Below are positions 31,985 through 40,692 of a DNA stretch of 40,770 nucleotides, in pieces. The notes under the pieces were generated by a model, which saw only the letters and a program-made list of their open reading frames with translations, was not told the origin of the DNA and searched no databases. Source of the stretch: Clostridiales bacterium (GTDB lineage Bacteria > Bacillota > Clostridia > Oscillospirales > Oscillospiraceae); the NCBI GenBank assembly GCA_902363045.1, contig CABIYX010000013.1, forward strand, positions 18,694 to 59,463, written 5' to 3'. The position numbers and the translations under genes are program-made. Within the stretch, counting starts at the first letter, position 1. Every line of letters begins with the position of its first letter.

Positions 31985-34430
31985 GGGGTTCCTCCTTCTC
32001 TGTGTCAGGCAGGTCCAGCTGCTGATACTTGCTCTCGATCAGCGCGTCCACACTGCCGTGGAGCACGCCCTTGAACTCTCCGTCCACGAAGCCGGACACA
32101 TGGCCGCGGATATGGCCATCCAGACGCATGGAACCCTGGTTGAAGCGCTGCTTCCGGTCCCGGTTGAGGGTGATGGCGGTACGTTCGATGAGTGCGTCCC
32201 CCAACATGAGCAGCTGGGGCAGAACAGTCATGACCAGTGCGATAGAAGTAACGGTGCCGCGTCCCAAGGTGAGGCCGACCGATCCGATCGTTGCATTGGT
32301 GGATATGCCTCCAATGAGAAAGCCGGCCACCGACATAATGGTCCCAGAGGTCAGGATGGTGGAAAAGCTCTGATCCAGGGCCTCCACCGCGGCCTGCCGG
32401 TGGTCCATCTGGGTCTTGAGATCCAAGTAGCGGTTGGTGATCACGATGGCGTAGTCGATGGTGGCACCCATCTGGATGGAGCTGACCACCAGATAGCTGA
32501 GGAAATAGAGGTTGGTGTGGGTCAGCACAGGGACGGTGAAGTTGATCCAGATGGAGCCCTGAATGGTGAGAACCAGCAGGATGGGCAGTCCGGCGGATTT
32601 AAAGGTAAACAGCAGGATGACCATGACGAACAGGACGGTGAGGATACTGATCTTCATATTGTCCTGAGTGAAGGAGTTGGCCAGATCCAGGGCGTTGGTG
32701 GAGTTGCCCACCAAAAGTACATCGTCTCCATAGTACTTCTGGGCGATGGTGCGGATCTGGCTGAGAAGGGCCTGGGTCTCTTCCCCCTCCGTGGGCACAT
32801 CGGCCACAAAGACCATGCGGGTCCAGTGCTCGCCGCGAAGCTGCTCCAGGCCAATATCCAGCTTCTCCTCCAAATCGTCCACCTTGTCTGCCTGTTCGCC
32901 GGTCAGGTTAACCACCCCTTTATCCCGCTGCTCCAGCAGGAACTCAAATACATCGATCAGGGGAACAGCGTAGTCATCTGGATTTTGGAAGATGGCTCCA
33001 TATTCCTCAGCGTTGAGGCCATAGGCCTGATAGAGCAGCCGGGCCAGCTCGATGTCTACACCGGCCAGCTCTGCGAACTGCCTGGGGGTCATCTTGTCGG
33101 TCAGCACCCAGTCGTCCTCCACCTCGGTGTTGGCAAGTCCGGTGGCTGTTGTGACGGGTTCCAGGCCGGCCACCTCCCGGAGGATCTTTCCCTCGTTTTC
33201 ATAGCTGCCCCGGGGGACCAGGACGGCGATGGTGTTTTTCTGTCCGAAGGTGCGGCTGACCTTTTCTTCGGCCAGCTGCCAGTCAGGTTTGTTGCCGAAA
33301 TCGGCATCATTGGTGTCAAAGACGTAGCCGCAGCGGTTGGACAGCACGGCACAGACCACCAGGACCACCAGAAAGACAGGGGGGAGGATGTAGCGGAGGT
33401 GGATGACCCCCTTGCCGAACCAGTTGATGTGGGGGACCAGATTGCGGTGGCGGGTCCGCTCGATGGGACCGCTGAACAGCATCAGCAGGCCGGGCATCAG
33501 CAGAAAGACGCACAGCATACTGAAGATGATGCCCTTGGTCAGCACAATGCCCATATCGAAGCCGATACGCAGCTGCATCAGCATCAGGGCTACCAGTCCG
33601 GAGATGGTGGTGAGGCTGGAGGAGGAGATCTCGATGATAGCCTTACTCAGGGCGGCGATGTCGGCCTCCCGGGCGTCCAGGCCATTGTCCCGCTCCTCCA
33701 TATACCGGTGGCAGAAGATGATGGCGTAGTCGATGGCCATGGCCAGCTGAAGGACAATGGCGATGGAGTTGGTGATGAAGGAGATGGTTCCAAAGATGAA
33801 GTTGGTCCCCATATTCAGGACTGCGGCCGTGGCAAAGACGATCAGGTAGACGGGGACCTCCATATAGCTTTTGGAGGTGAACAGCAGTACGACCACGATG
33901 ACCACCGCGGCGATAGCCAGGATCACGGTCATCTCCTGCTGAAGACTGGCCGACTCGTCCCGGCCCACGGTGGTGGAAGGGTAGTAGTCATAGCCCTCTA
34001 AAAGCTGCTCCACCTGGAGGAGGACGGCGGCGGTGTCCGGGTCGTCCTCCTCTCCATCGAAGGAAACAGAGAACAGGGCCGCAGAATCGTGGTAATGGTC
34101 CTGGGTATCATCAAATTCCACAGAAGAGACACCAGGGATCTTTTCGATTTTTAAAGAGAGGTTGTAGGCTGCGTCATAGGTGATATTGGATACCATGATG
34201 TTCGCACTGCCTAAGGTGATGAATTCCTCGTCCATCAGGGTCAGGCCGCGCCGCGTCTCCGTGTGGGCGGGGAGGTAGGTGGTGATGTCATCGTTGACGT
34301 GCACCTTGCTGATGGAGACCGCGCAGAAGATAAAGGAGGCCAGAAAGATCAGATAGAAGGCCTTCCGCTTATCTACAATGAAGCGCGCCAGCTTGAGCAT
34401 GGGGCTTTCCGTTTTCTTTTCATGTTCCAT
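31971..34430 (-). CDS. MMPL/RND family transporter
   Basis: An 819-residue RND-superfamily exporter of the MMPL (YdfJ/hydrophobe exporter) branch. Two halves each have one helix, a large extracellular loop and five helices: TM1 at about 25-42 with the first loop to about 185, and the second loop at about 410-610. Helix-4-type motifs are AMAIDYAIIFCHRYMEERDN and GATIDYAIVITNRYLDLKTQ, with the membrane Asp pairs used for proton coupling. MMPL proteins move lipids, glycolipids and hydrophobic compounds. ATG 34430 follows a GGGGG site 15 nt beyond the TetR stop. The C-terminal cytosolic tail includes many Ser/Asp/His and ends in the overlap with the GLUG gene. Confidence 0.95.
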   Translation of the reverse strand: MEHEKKTESPMLKLARFIVDKRKAFYLIFLASFIFCAVSISKVHVNDDITTYLPAHTETRRGLTLMDEEFITLGSANIMVSNITYDAAYNLSLKIEKIPGVSSVEFDDTQDHYHDSAALFSVSFDGEEDDPDTAAVLLQVEQLLEGYDYYPSTTVGRDESASLQQEMTVILAIAAVVIVVVLLFTSKSYMEVPVYLIVFATAAVLNMGTNFIFGTISFITNSIAIVLQLAMAIDYAIIFCHRYMEERDNGLDAREADIAALSKAIIEISSSSLTTISGLVALMLMQLRIGFDMGIVLTKGIIFSMLCVFLLMPGLLMLFSGPIERTRHRNLVPHINWFGKGVIHLRYILPPVFLVVLVVCAVLSNRCGYVFDTNDADFGNKPDWQLAEEKVSRTFGQKNTIAVLVPRGSYENEGKILREVAGLEPVTTATGLANTEVEDDWVLTDKMTPRQFAELAGVDIELARLLYQAYGLNAEEYGAIFQNPDDYAVPLIDVFEFLLEQRDKGVVNLTGEQADKVDDLEEKLDIGLEQLRGEHWTRMVFVADVPTEGEETQALLSQIRTIAQKYYGDDVLLVGNSTNALDLANSFTQDNMKISILTVLFVMVILLFTFKSAGLPILLVLTIQGSIWINFTVPVLTHTNLYFLSYLVVSSIQMGATIDYAIVITNRYLDLKTQMDHRQAAVEALDQSFSTILTSGTIMSVAGFLIGGISTNATIGSVGLTLGRGTVTSIALVMTVLPQLLMLGDALIERTAITLNRDRKQRFNQGSMRLDGHIRGHVSGFVDGEFKGVLHGSVDALIESKYQQLDLPDTEKEEPHETV

Positions 34431-34445
34431 AAAAGACCCCCATTG

Positions 34446-35021
34446 TCAGTCAATCAGGATAAAGTGGGACAGGTTGGAGAGCAGAGTCTCCTGCGGGACA
34501 GGGTCATCGTTGGTCAGCCACCACCGGATCAGGGCCAGCACCGCCCCGATGTAGAAGCGGGCGGCGATCTGGGGGTCCACCTCAGGGGCGGCGTCCCGGA
34601 ATGCAGGCTGGGACAGCCGGCGGCACAGCTCCTGGGCCGCGCGGTCGGACAGGACGTGTACCTCCGCCTCCATTCCGCTGTTCAGGCAGGCTAGGTACAG
34701 AGATCGGCGGTCCTGGAAGAAGCCCAGGGCGTTTTTGACCGCAGTGAGGAAATACTCCTTGGGGGAGGTCATCTCCTCCTTGGGCAGGCAGGTCTCCACG
34801 CACTCGCGCTCCAGCTGGGAGAGCAGATAGCTGAGCAGCTCCCGCTTGTCGTTGAAATGGGCGTAAAATGTGGTGCGGTGGACCATGGCCCGGCTGCATA
34901 TGTCCACCACAGACAGCTCGGAGAAGGGGCGCTCCTCCATCAGTTCGGCCAGCGCCTTGACCAGCAGGGCGCGGGTCTTGCGCTGGCGCGGGTCCAAATG
35001 TTCCTCGTTTTTTCGATCCAT
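34446..35021 (-). CDS. TetR family transcriptional regulator
   Basis: A 191-residue repressor starting at ATG 35021, 8 nt after GGAG. The N-terminal helix-turn-helix is clear: RKTRALLVKALAELMEERPF, then LSVVDICSRAMVHRTTFYAH and FNDKRELL. The C-terminal domain (from about 75) carries FFQDRRSLYLACLNSG and FYIGAVLALIRWWLTND, the TetR_C type found beside exporters. It leads the MMPL-GLUG operon, and an inverted repeat over its promoter is the likely operator, so it should regulate itself and both downstream genes. Confidence 0.95.
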   Translation of the reverse strand: MDRKNEEHLDPRQRKTRALLVKALAELMEERPFSELSVVDICSRAMVHRTTFYAHFNDKRELLSYLLSQLERECVETCLPKEEMTSPKEYFLTAVKNALGFFQDRRSLYLACLNSGMEAEVHVLSDRAAQELCRRLSQPAFRDAAPEVDPQIAARFYIGAVLALIRWWLTNDDPVPQETLLSNLSHFILID

Positions 35022-35052
35022 GCTTCACACTCCATCTGGTTTGATCGAGGAT

Positions 35053-35081
35053 ATGATAGCGCATTACACAACAAGTGTCAA
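35053..35081 (-). promoter_or_regulatory. Promoter of the TetR-MMPL-GLUG operon
   Basis: TTGACA (35081-35076), 17-bp spacer, TATCAT (35058-35053) on the minus strand. Confidence 0.85.
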
Positions 35082-35097
35082 GATAACATACACTTGT
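35071..35097. promoter_or_regulatory. Putative TetR operator
   Basis: ACAAGTGT (35071-35078) and ACACTTGT (35090-35097) are exact inverted repeats 11 bp apart, covering the -35 box of the TetR promoter. Confidence 0.7.
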
Positions 35098-35199
35098 AGA
35101 TTATATAAAAGAGTAGGGCGCAGAGACGGAAATTTTGACAGGGAAGCGGGTCGGCCCGTAACAGCGGGTGAAAAAGAGGGGAGCGGCGGAGAAAGTCTC

Positions 35200-35228
35200 T
35201 TGAGTGGGAAGCCGCTTTCTGCTATACT
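35200..35228 (+). promoter_or_regulatory. Promoter of ylmH
   Basis: TTGAGT (35200-35205), 17-bp spacer, TATACT (35223-35228). Confidence 0.75.
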
Positions 35229-35275
35229 GTCAGCAGAAGCCCGCCGGACGGGCGTTGGACAGGAGGGCGGGAGCC

Positions 35276-36073
35276 ATGAATAAGACGGAGCTGCTGGACC
35301 GCTGTGCCAGGAGCGGCGAGGAGCGGGTGCTGCTGGCCCGGGTGCTGGACAAGCTGGAGCTGTCCCAAAACCGGGGGGTCCCGGCCCACACGCCCTTCCT
35401 CTCACCGGGGGAGCAGGCGTCGGTGGGGGAGCTGCTGAACGCCTGGGGCCGTCCGCGCTGTATTTGGACGGGCGGCTATGAGGGGGCGGAGCGGCAGGCC
35501 TGTCTCTTCCTCCCCGACTGGCAGGAGCCGGAGGACGCTCTGGCCGATCCGGAGGGTCCGCTGGCCGCCCTGGAGGCCCTGTTTCCCCGGGACGCCTCCC
35601 TGTCCCACCGTGACATCCTGGGCGGACTGATGGGATTGGGTTTGACCCGGGAGAAGCTGGGGGACATCCTGATGGAGGAGGGCCGCTGCCAGGTGGTGGT
35701 CCTGCGGGAGGCCCTGTCCATCCTCCTCAGCCAGTGGGAGGGGGCCGGACGCTGGAGGCTGAAGGTGCGGGAGATCTCTCTGTCAAAGCTCTCGCCACGC
35801 CCGCCGGAGGTCAAGACCATCCGGGACACTGTGGCGGCCATGCGGCTGGACGCGGTGCTGGCCTCCGGCTTTTCCACCTCCCGGTCCAAGGCGGCGGAGC
35901 TGGTCAGCGCCGGCCGGGTGTCGGTGAACCACCGGGAGTGCGCCAAGCCGGACCGGACGGTGGAGGCGGGGGACGTCCTCACCTGCCGCGGGCTGGGCAA
36001 ATGCGTGGTCCGGGAGGTGCTGGGGCAGTCCAAAAAGGGGCGCACCATGCTGGTGCTGGAGCGGTACCTTTAA
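35276..36073 (+). CDS. ylmH: YlmH family RNA-binding protein (S4 domain)
   Basis: A 265-residue protein starting at ATG 35276 after AGGAGG; an upstream start at 35204 would overlap the promoter. YlmH/RqcP2-type proteins have an N-terminal domain, a middle domain and a C-terminal S4 RNA-binding domain, and act on stalled 50S ribosomes. The middle region shows LSHRDILGGLMGLGLTREKL and GDILMEEGRCQVVV, the hallmark of the family. The S4 domain is at about 188-255 (MRLDAVLASGFSTSRSKAAE, then LVSAGRVSVNHREC). In most Firmicutes it lies in the ftsZ-divIVA cluster; here it stands outside it. Confidence 0.94.
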   Translation: MNKTELLDRCARSGEERVLLARVLDKLELSQNRGVPAHTPFLSPGEQASVGELLNAWGRPRCIWTGGYEGAERQACLFLPDWQEPEDALADPEGPLAALEALFPRDASLSHRDILGGLMGLGLTREKLGDILMEEGRCQVVVLREALSILLSQWEGAGRWRLKVREISLSKLSPRPPEVKTIRDTVAAMRLDAVLASGFSTSRSKAAELVSAGRVSVNHRECAKPDRTVEAGDVLTCRGLGKCVVREVLGQSKKGRTMLVLERYL

Positions 36074-36133
36074 AATATATCGTGGGCGGGCGGCGGAGAC
36101 CGGAGGCCGCGCCGCCATGGGAGGAGCATCAAG

Positions 36134-36343
36134 ATGGATGAGAGAAAGATCCAGAGGATCAATGAGCTGGCGAAAAAGGCCAAGACAGTCCAGGGCCTGA
36201 CACCGGAGGAGAAGGAGGAGCAGGCGCTGCTGCGGCGGGAGTACCTGGATGCTGTGCGGGGCAATCTGGAGGCCCAGCTGGACAATACCTACCTTCAGAG
36301 ACCGGATGGGACCCGGATCCGGATGAAAAAGCGGAAAGATTGA
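36134..36343 (+). CDS. DUF896 (YnzC-like) protein
   Basis: A 69-residue protein after GGAGGA at good spacing. The sequence [20 protein letters not shown], then [20 protein letters not shown], is the two-helix DUF896 (UPF0291) fold. In B. subtilis YnzC is part of the SOS-regulated yneA operon, but no LexA site or DNA-repair gene is seen here. It lies 60 nt downstream of ylmH and is probably cotranscribed. Confidence 0.95.
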   Translation: MDERKIQRINELAKKAKTVQGLTPEEKEEQALLRREYLDAVRGNLEAQLDNTYLQRPDGTRIRMKKRKD

Positions 36344-36353
36344 GCCTGTTTTG

Positions 36354-36382
36354 TTGACATCTGGCCGGACATCTGGGATAAT
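36354..36382 (+). promoter_or_regulatory. Promoter of the DegV gene
   Basis: TTGACA (36354-36359), 17-bp spacer, GATAAT (36377-36382). Confidence 0.82.
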
Positions 36383-36426
36383 AATAGGGTTATAAAGCTT
36401 GTATCAAGAGAAAACAGGAGGCCGCT

Positions 36427-37296
36427 ATGGCACAGAAGATCAAATTTGTTACCGACTCCGCCTCGGACATCCCTCGTTCCCTGCGGGAGGAGCTGGACAT
36501 CCTGGTGCTCCCCTTCCCCATCGCCATGGGAGCCCGGGAGTATCAGGACGGCGTTGATTTTACCCCCGCTGAATTTTATGATATGCTGTTGGCGTCACCC
36601 CACATCCCCACCCATGCCCAGCTGACCCCCTTTGTGTTCAGCCAGTGTTTTGAGGAGGCGTTCCGCCAGGGCTATACCGACCTGATCTACACCTCCATCA
36701 ATTCCAAGGGTTCTGCCACCCATCAGAACGCTCTTCAGGCCCGGGAGGAGTTTTATGAGGACCGGCCGGAGGCGAAGGATACCTTTCGCATCCATATTCT
36801 GGACTCCCATAGCTATACCATGGCGTACGGCTGGGCGGTGGTGCAGGGAGCACGGATGGCCCGGGAGGAAAAGCCTGTCCAGGAGATCCTGACCTATATT
36901 CAGGACTGGATCAGCCATGCCCGGGTGCTCTTTGCCCCGCTGGACCTGCGGTTTGCCAAAAAGTCCGGGCGGGTCTCCGCCGCCGCCGCCTTTATGGGAG
37001 AGGCCCTGGGTCTGAAGCCTGTCATGACCTTTGAGGGCGGGGATTCTAAGGTGTTGACCAAGGTGCGGGGAGAGAAGAATGTGATCCCCACTCTGCTGGA
37101 GATGTGCCAGAAGACCCGGGAGCCCAACACCCCATATCTGGTTGTTCGGGCCGGCAATCCGGAGCAGGCGGAGCGCATGATCGACGCCTGTGCCCAGGCT
37201 CTGGGCCAGCCCGCCGACCTGATCTATGAGATCGGCGGCGTGATCGCCATCAACGCCGGACCCAATCTGGTCGGCTTGATCTACCGGGAGAAGTGA
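36427..37296 (+). CDS. DegV family fatty-acid-binding protein
   Basis: A 289-residue FakB/DegV-type protein that holds a fatty acid while the kinase FakA phosphorylates it. ACAGGAGG precedes the ATG. Family features are FVTDSASDIP (about 7-16), the TSxP-like segment PHIPTHAQLTP (about 58-68), YTSINSKGSATHQNA (about 91-105) and LDSHSYTMAYGWAV (about 125-138); LRFAKKSGRVS and a C-terminal GGVIAINAGPNLVGL follow. The usual PTTSQP reads PTHAQL, and LSGTYQ reads NSKGSA; both are variants that may alter lipid choice. No fakA lies nearby. Confidence 0.94.
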   Translation: MAQKIKFVTDSASDIPRSLREELDILVLPFPIAMGAREYQDGVDFTPAEFYDMLLASPHIPTHAQLTPFVFSQCFEEAFRQGYTDLIYTSINSKGSATHQNALQAREEFYEDRPEAKDTFRIHILDSHSYTMAYGWAVVQGARMAREEKPVQEILTYIQDWISHARVLFAPLDLRFAKKSGRVSAAAAFMGEALGLKPVMTFEGGDSKVLTKVRGEKNVIPTLLEMCQKTREPNTPYLVVRAGNPEQAERMIDACAQALGQPADLIYEIGGVIAINAGPNLVGLIYREK

Positions 37297-37304
37297 GCAC
37301 AGCA

Positions 37305-37339
37305 GCAGCCCCGGCCCGGAGCATACGGGCCGGGGCTGC
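37305..37339 (+). terminator. Hairpin after the DegV gene
   Basis: GCAGCCCCGGCCCG and CGGGCCGGGGCTGC form a 14-bp stem around GAGCATA; the following T-run is weak. Confidence 0.72.
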
Positions 37340-37404
37340 GCCATTTGACTTGGAAGCGGCGGGCTGGGCCATGGGTCCGGCTCCGGGAAAGAAAGGCGGT
37401 CCTT

Positions 37405-38562
37405 ATGAAGGATAAGAAGCTAACCTGGCCCCAGCGGGGACGGCTGTGGCTCCGTCTTGGCCTGCGGCTGGTGCTGGTCCTGCTGGCCTTATGGCTGCTG
37501 CGGGCGGTGGGCCGGCCCCTGCTGTCCCTGTGCGCCCCGTTTGTGGCGGCGCTGATCACGGCGGCCCTGCTCCATCCTCTGGTGCAGTGGCTCCAGAGGC
37601 GGCTGCATTGGCCCAGGAAGCTGTCCTCCCTACTGATCCTGCTGCTCCTGTTCGGCCTGGCGGGGGGCGGGATCGGCTATTTGGGCTATGCGGTGGGGGC
37701 CGAGCTGGTCTCGCTGGTCCAGAACTGGGACGGGCTGCTGGAGGGCTTCCACGCGGTCCTGGACCAGGTGGAGGTGATCTCCTTCCAGCTCTGGAACTTG
37801 GTGCCGCCGGAGCTGACGGAGTCGGTGCAGTCGGTGGCGGACGGGCTGATGGATTGGCTGAGCACGGCGGTGCCCGGCGTATTGCAGAACGCGGTGGCCT
37901 TTACCACAGAGAAGGCCAAGCGGGTGCCCTCCTTCGGCCTGGCGCTCATCATCTATGTGATGGCGGCCTATATGCTGACGGTGGACTACCCGGAGCTCCG
38001 GGCGCGGGCGGCCCAGCATACCCACGAGCGGCTCCTCCGCTTTGTGGTCCAGGTGCGGAACATCGCCCTGGCCGCCTTTGGAGGCTATCTGCGGGCGGAG
38101 CTTTTGTTGTCGGTGGGGGTGTTTTTCATCCTTCTGATGGGCTTTTTCCTCATCGGGCAGTCCTATGGTCTGCTGCTGGCACTGGGGCTGGCTATGCTGG
38201 ACTTCATCCCCATTGTGGGGGCGGGGACAATTATGGTGCCCTGGGCCTTCCTCGCCCTGTTCACCCATGATTACGCCCAAGCCATCCAGATCATGCTGAT
38301 CTGGGGCGTCATCGCCATGTTCCGCCGGGTGGGCGAGCCGAAGGTCGTGGGGGATCAGACGGGACTGTCGCCCATTCTCTCCCTGATGAGCATCTATGTG
38401 GGGATGCGCCTGGGAGGCGTGATGGGGATGGTGCTGGGTCCCACAGTCGCTTTGATCGCTCTGAACCTGGTGAAGCTGGGTCTGTTTGAGGGTCTCCGTC
38501 TGGATTTGGCTGCGGCGGCAGAGGACATCATGGCCCTGCTGCGGGAGCGCCCGGAGATTTGA
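37405..38562 (+). CDS. AI-2E family membrane protein, YtvI-like
   Basis: A 385-residue membrane protein. I choose ATG 37405 (MKDKKLTWPQRGRLWLRL); the site AAAGGCGGT is modest, and a TTG at 37345 is less likely. Eight hydrophobic segments are visible, two at the N-terminus (about 18-55), one at 70-90 and the rest after 185. The motif DFIPIVGAGTIMVPWAFLAL, then EPKVVGDQTGLSPILSLMSI, YVGMRLGGVMGMVLGP, matches YtvI, the sporulation-linked AI-2E member. Transport substrate is unknown; the AI-2 label reflects family history only. Confidence 0.93.
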   Translation: MKDKKLTWPQRGRLWLRLGLRLVLVLLALWLLRAVGRPLLSLCAPFVAALITAALLHPLVQWLQRRLHWPRKLSSLLILLLLFGLAGGGIGYLGYAVGAELVSLVQNWDGLLEGFHAVLDQVEVISFQLWNLVPPELTESVQSVADGLMDWLSTAVPGVLQNAVAFTTEKAKRVPSFGLALIIYVMAAYMLTVDYPELRARAAQHTHERLLRFVVQVRNIALAAFGGYLRAELLLSVGVFFILLMGFFLIGQSYGLLLALGLAMLDFIPIVGAGTIMVPWAFLALFTHDYAQAIQIMLIWGVIAMFRRVGEPKVVGDQTGLSPILSLMSIYVGMRLGGVMGMVLGPTVALIALNLVKLGLFEGLRLDLAAAAEDIMALLRERPEI

Positions 38563-38588
38563 GCGTCTGAAATTCCATAGATCGAAGC

Positions 38589-38629
38589 CGCGTTCCCGCC
38601 CGAGATAGGACGGGAACGCGCTGCTTTTT
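38589..38629 (+). terminator. Terminator after the AI-2E gene
   Basis: CGCGTTCCCG pairs with CGGGAACGCG, followed by CTGCTTTTTG. Confidence 0.88.
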
Positions 38630-38744
38630 GGAAAATTCAAAAAAGCGGCGATTTTTCTTCATGGTTTTTTCATATTTTTCCCGTATACTGGGCAATGTCA
38701 AAAGGATAGACCTCCAGAACAAAGATTTTAAGGAGTGGATCAAT

Positions 38745-40127
38745 ATGGGGACCAATGATTTCAACTTTTATAATAGTGAGAATGACGGATACCGCGGCGG
38801 CTTTGGGGACTACACCGATCCCGCGCCCACGGGTCCCAGTGTGTCCGGCGGGCCGGAGCAGCCCCGGAAGCGCCGTGGTTTTTCCACCAGGACGGCTGCC
38901 CTTCTGCTGGCCTGCGCCGTGGTGGGCGGCGGAGCCGGTGTGGGCGGAGCCGCGCTGTACCGGCAGCTGGACCGGGGGGACACTGTGATCTATGAGAGTG
39001 AGCGGCCCACTGTGGAGGTCGATACGGTGGCCAACAGCAACGGAGGGGAGCCCATGACCCCGGAGCAGCTCTATGCCAGCAATCTGGCCTCCTGCGTGGG
39101 CATCACCGTTTCCACCACATCGGTGAACATCTTCGGACAGACTACCACCTCTGCCGCCAGCGGCTCCGGCTTTGTGCTGACTCAGGACGGCTATATCGTC
39201 ACCAACTACCATGTCATTGAGGACGCGGCTAAGGACAGCTCGGTGTCCATTGAGGTCTCCTTCGCGGACGGCAAGAAGTATGACGCGAAGCTGGTGGGAG
39301 GAGAGCAGGATAACGATGTGGCGGTGCTGAAGATCGAGGCTTCGGACCTGACTCCGGTCAAGCTGGGGGACAGCGACCAGCTGGTAGTGGGTGAGAGTGT
39401 TTACACCATCGGCAATCCTCTGGGTGAGCTGACCTACTCCCTGACGGACGGCCTGGTGTCCGCGCTGGACCGGCTGATCACCACCACCAGCACCAATCCC
39501 AGCACCGGCGCGACGGAGACCGCCACGCTGAATGTCCTTCAAACCAACTGTGACATCAACCCGGGCAACTCCGGCGGCCCCCTGTTTGACAGCTATGGAA
39601 ATGTGGTGGGCATCGTGACCGCCAAGTATACCCAGAGCAGCTCCGGCGTCTCCGCTGAGGGCCTGGGCTTCGCCCTCCCCATCAACGATGTGAAGGGGAT
39701 CATCACCGATCTGATCGAAAACGGCTACGTCACCGGCAAGCCCTATATGGGGGTGCAGGTGACCTCGGTCCCCGACTATGCCCAGCACTACGGCGTCAGC
39801 GCCGGCGCTTATGTCGAGAGCGTGGCGGAGGGCTCCTGTGCACAGAAGGCGGGCCTGAAGGCCGATGATATCATCATCGCCATTGATGATACCGCCATTG
39901 ACTCCAGCACCGCCCTCACCGCCGCCCTGTCCTCCAGCTATAAGGCGGGGGATACCGCAAAGCTGACGGTGCTGCGGGGCAGCGAAAAGCTGGAACTGAC
40001 CATCACCTTTGACGAGAAAAACGAGCAGACTGAGGCGGCCAACCAGCCTCAGCCTCAGCAGGAGTCGAACCAGCAGGCCCAGCAGCAGCCCTCCAGAGGC
40101 TGGCCCTTCGGCGGCTTCCTCTGGTGA
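38745..40127 (+). CDS. HtrA/DegP-type serine protease with PDZ domain
   Basis: A 460-residue membrane-anchored protease that degrades misfolded exported proteins. ATG 38745 follows AAGGAG; a TATACT at 38684-38689 is a likely -10 box with a weak -35. Residues 1-45 are cytoplasmic, followed by one transmembrane helix (about 50-72). The catalytic triad is intact: H156 in NYHVIED, D191 in NDVAVLKI and S276 in GNSGGPL. The activation loop region (IGNPLGELTYSLTDG) is typical. One PDZ domain spans about 335-425. The tail is Gln/Pro-rich (about 430-460) and ends in SRGWPFGGFLW, an aromatic end I have not seen assigned a function. Confidence 0.96.
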   Translation: MGTNDFNFYNSENDGYRGGFGDYTDPAPTGPSVSGGPEQPRKRRGFSTRTAALLLACAVVGGGAGVGGAALYRQLDRGDTVIYESERPTVEVDTVANSNGGEPMTPEQLYASNLASCVGITVSTTSVNIFGQTTTSAASGSGFVLTQDGYIVTNYHVIEDAAKDSSVSIEVSFADGKKYDAKLVGGEQDNDVAVLKIEASDLTPVKLGDSDQLVVGESVYTIGNPLGELTYSLTDGLVSALDRLITTTSTNPSTGATETATLNVLQTNCDINPGNSGGPLFDSYGNVVGIVTAKYTQSSSGVSAEGLGFALPINDVKGIITDLIENGYVTGKPYMGVQVTSVPDYAQHYGVSAGAYVESVAEGSCAQKAGLKADDIIIAIDDTAIDSSTALTAALSSSYKAGDTAKLTVLRGSEKLELTITFDEKNEQTEAANQPQPQQESNQQAQQQPSRGWPFGGFLW

Positions 40128-40160
40128 TCTGTGTTCCGCTGAAAGCGATCTCCCTGTGCG

Positions 40161-40201
40161 GCCCCGCCGCGGAACAACAAGTTCCGCGGCGGGGCTGTTT
40201 T
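40161..40201 (+). terminator. Terminator after the HtrA-type gene
   Basis: GCCCCGCCGCGGAAC and GTTCCGCGGCGGGGC form a perfect 15-bp stem around AACAA, followed by TGTTTT. Confidence 0.95.
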
Positions 40202-40505
40202 GCCGGAGCGGGGCGTCCGGCGGATGCGCGAAAAGGTCAAGATAGAACAATTTAGAAGGGGGAGAAATGACGGGGGAGTTGTGAGAAGCGGCGGCCCTGT
40301 GGCGGTTCGGCATTTTCCTGAAGAATCGTGGAACATGGATCCATCACAAAACGGAATGTAGACAATTAAATGATAGGATTTTTATTCTTAACGAAAAATT
40401 AACACGAAAGAGAACGAAATAGTAACTCTTTTTGGATGGAAGAAAAAACTGAAAAATGCACAATAGAGGCAGGGAGAGCCGGGGGGAGAATCAGCGGAGC
40501 GTCCA
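40202..40505. other. Gap with no recognised gene
   Basis: About 300 bp that become AT-rich from about 40340. I see no coding region longer than a few codons and no clear hairpin; it precedes the small-protein promoter. Confidence 0.5.
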
Positions 40506-40535
40506 TTGACAGGACGGTGAGGACAGGAGTAAAAT
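40506..40535 (+). promoter_or_regulatory. Promoter of the 31-residue membrane peptide
   Basis: TTGACA (40506-40511), 18-bp spacer, TAAAAT (40530-40535). Confidence 0.75.
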
Positions 40536-40566
40536 CATAACAGAACAGGAAAGGAGTTGAGTTATC

Positions 40567-40662
40567 ATGCTGAATGAGATCGTGACTGTGGCCGCCCTGC
40601 TGGCCGCTGTGGTGGGGATCATGTGGTCCTATACTCACACCTGGACGAAGCATCACGCCTGA
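40567..40662 (+). CDS. 31-residue single-pass membrane peptide
   Basis: A short reading frame with strong support: AAAGGAG 10 nt before the ATG, a near-consensus promoter about 30 nt upstream of the site and a complete frame to TGA. The peptide starts MLNEIVTVAALLAAVVGIMW and ends SYTHTWTKHHA: an acidic start, one transmembrane helix of about 17 residues and a polar tail with three His. I know no homologue. It could be a regulator of a membrane complex, a type I toxin-like peptide, or a stand-alone stress peptide; no antisense antitoxin RNA is evident by eye. Confidence 0.75.
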   Translation: MLNEIVTVAALLAAVVGIMWSYTHTWTKHHA

Positions 40663-40692
40663 GCAACCTTCCAACCTTTTTTGATATGTTGG

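Noticed and set aside
31875..34001. 708-codon frame antisense to the MMPL gene
   Set aside because: Asp/Gly/His/Gln-rich shadow of a clear transporter gene.
38670..40313. 547-codon frame antisense to the HtrA-type gene
   Set aside because: Shadow; the plus strand encodes an intact protease.
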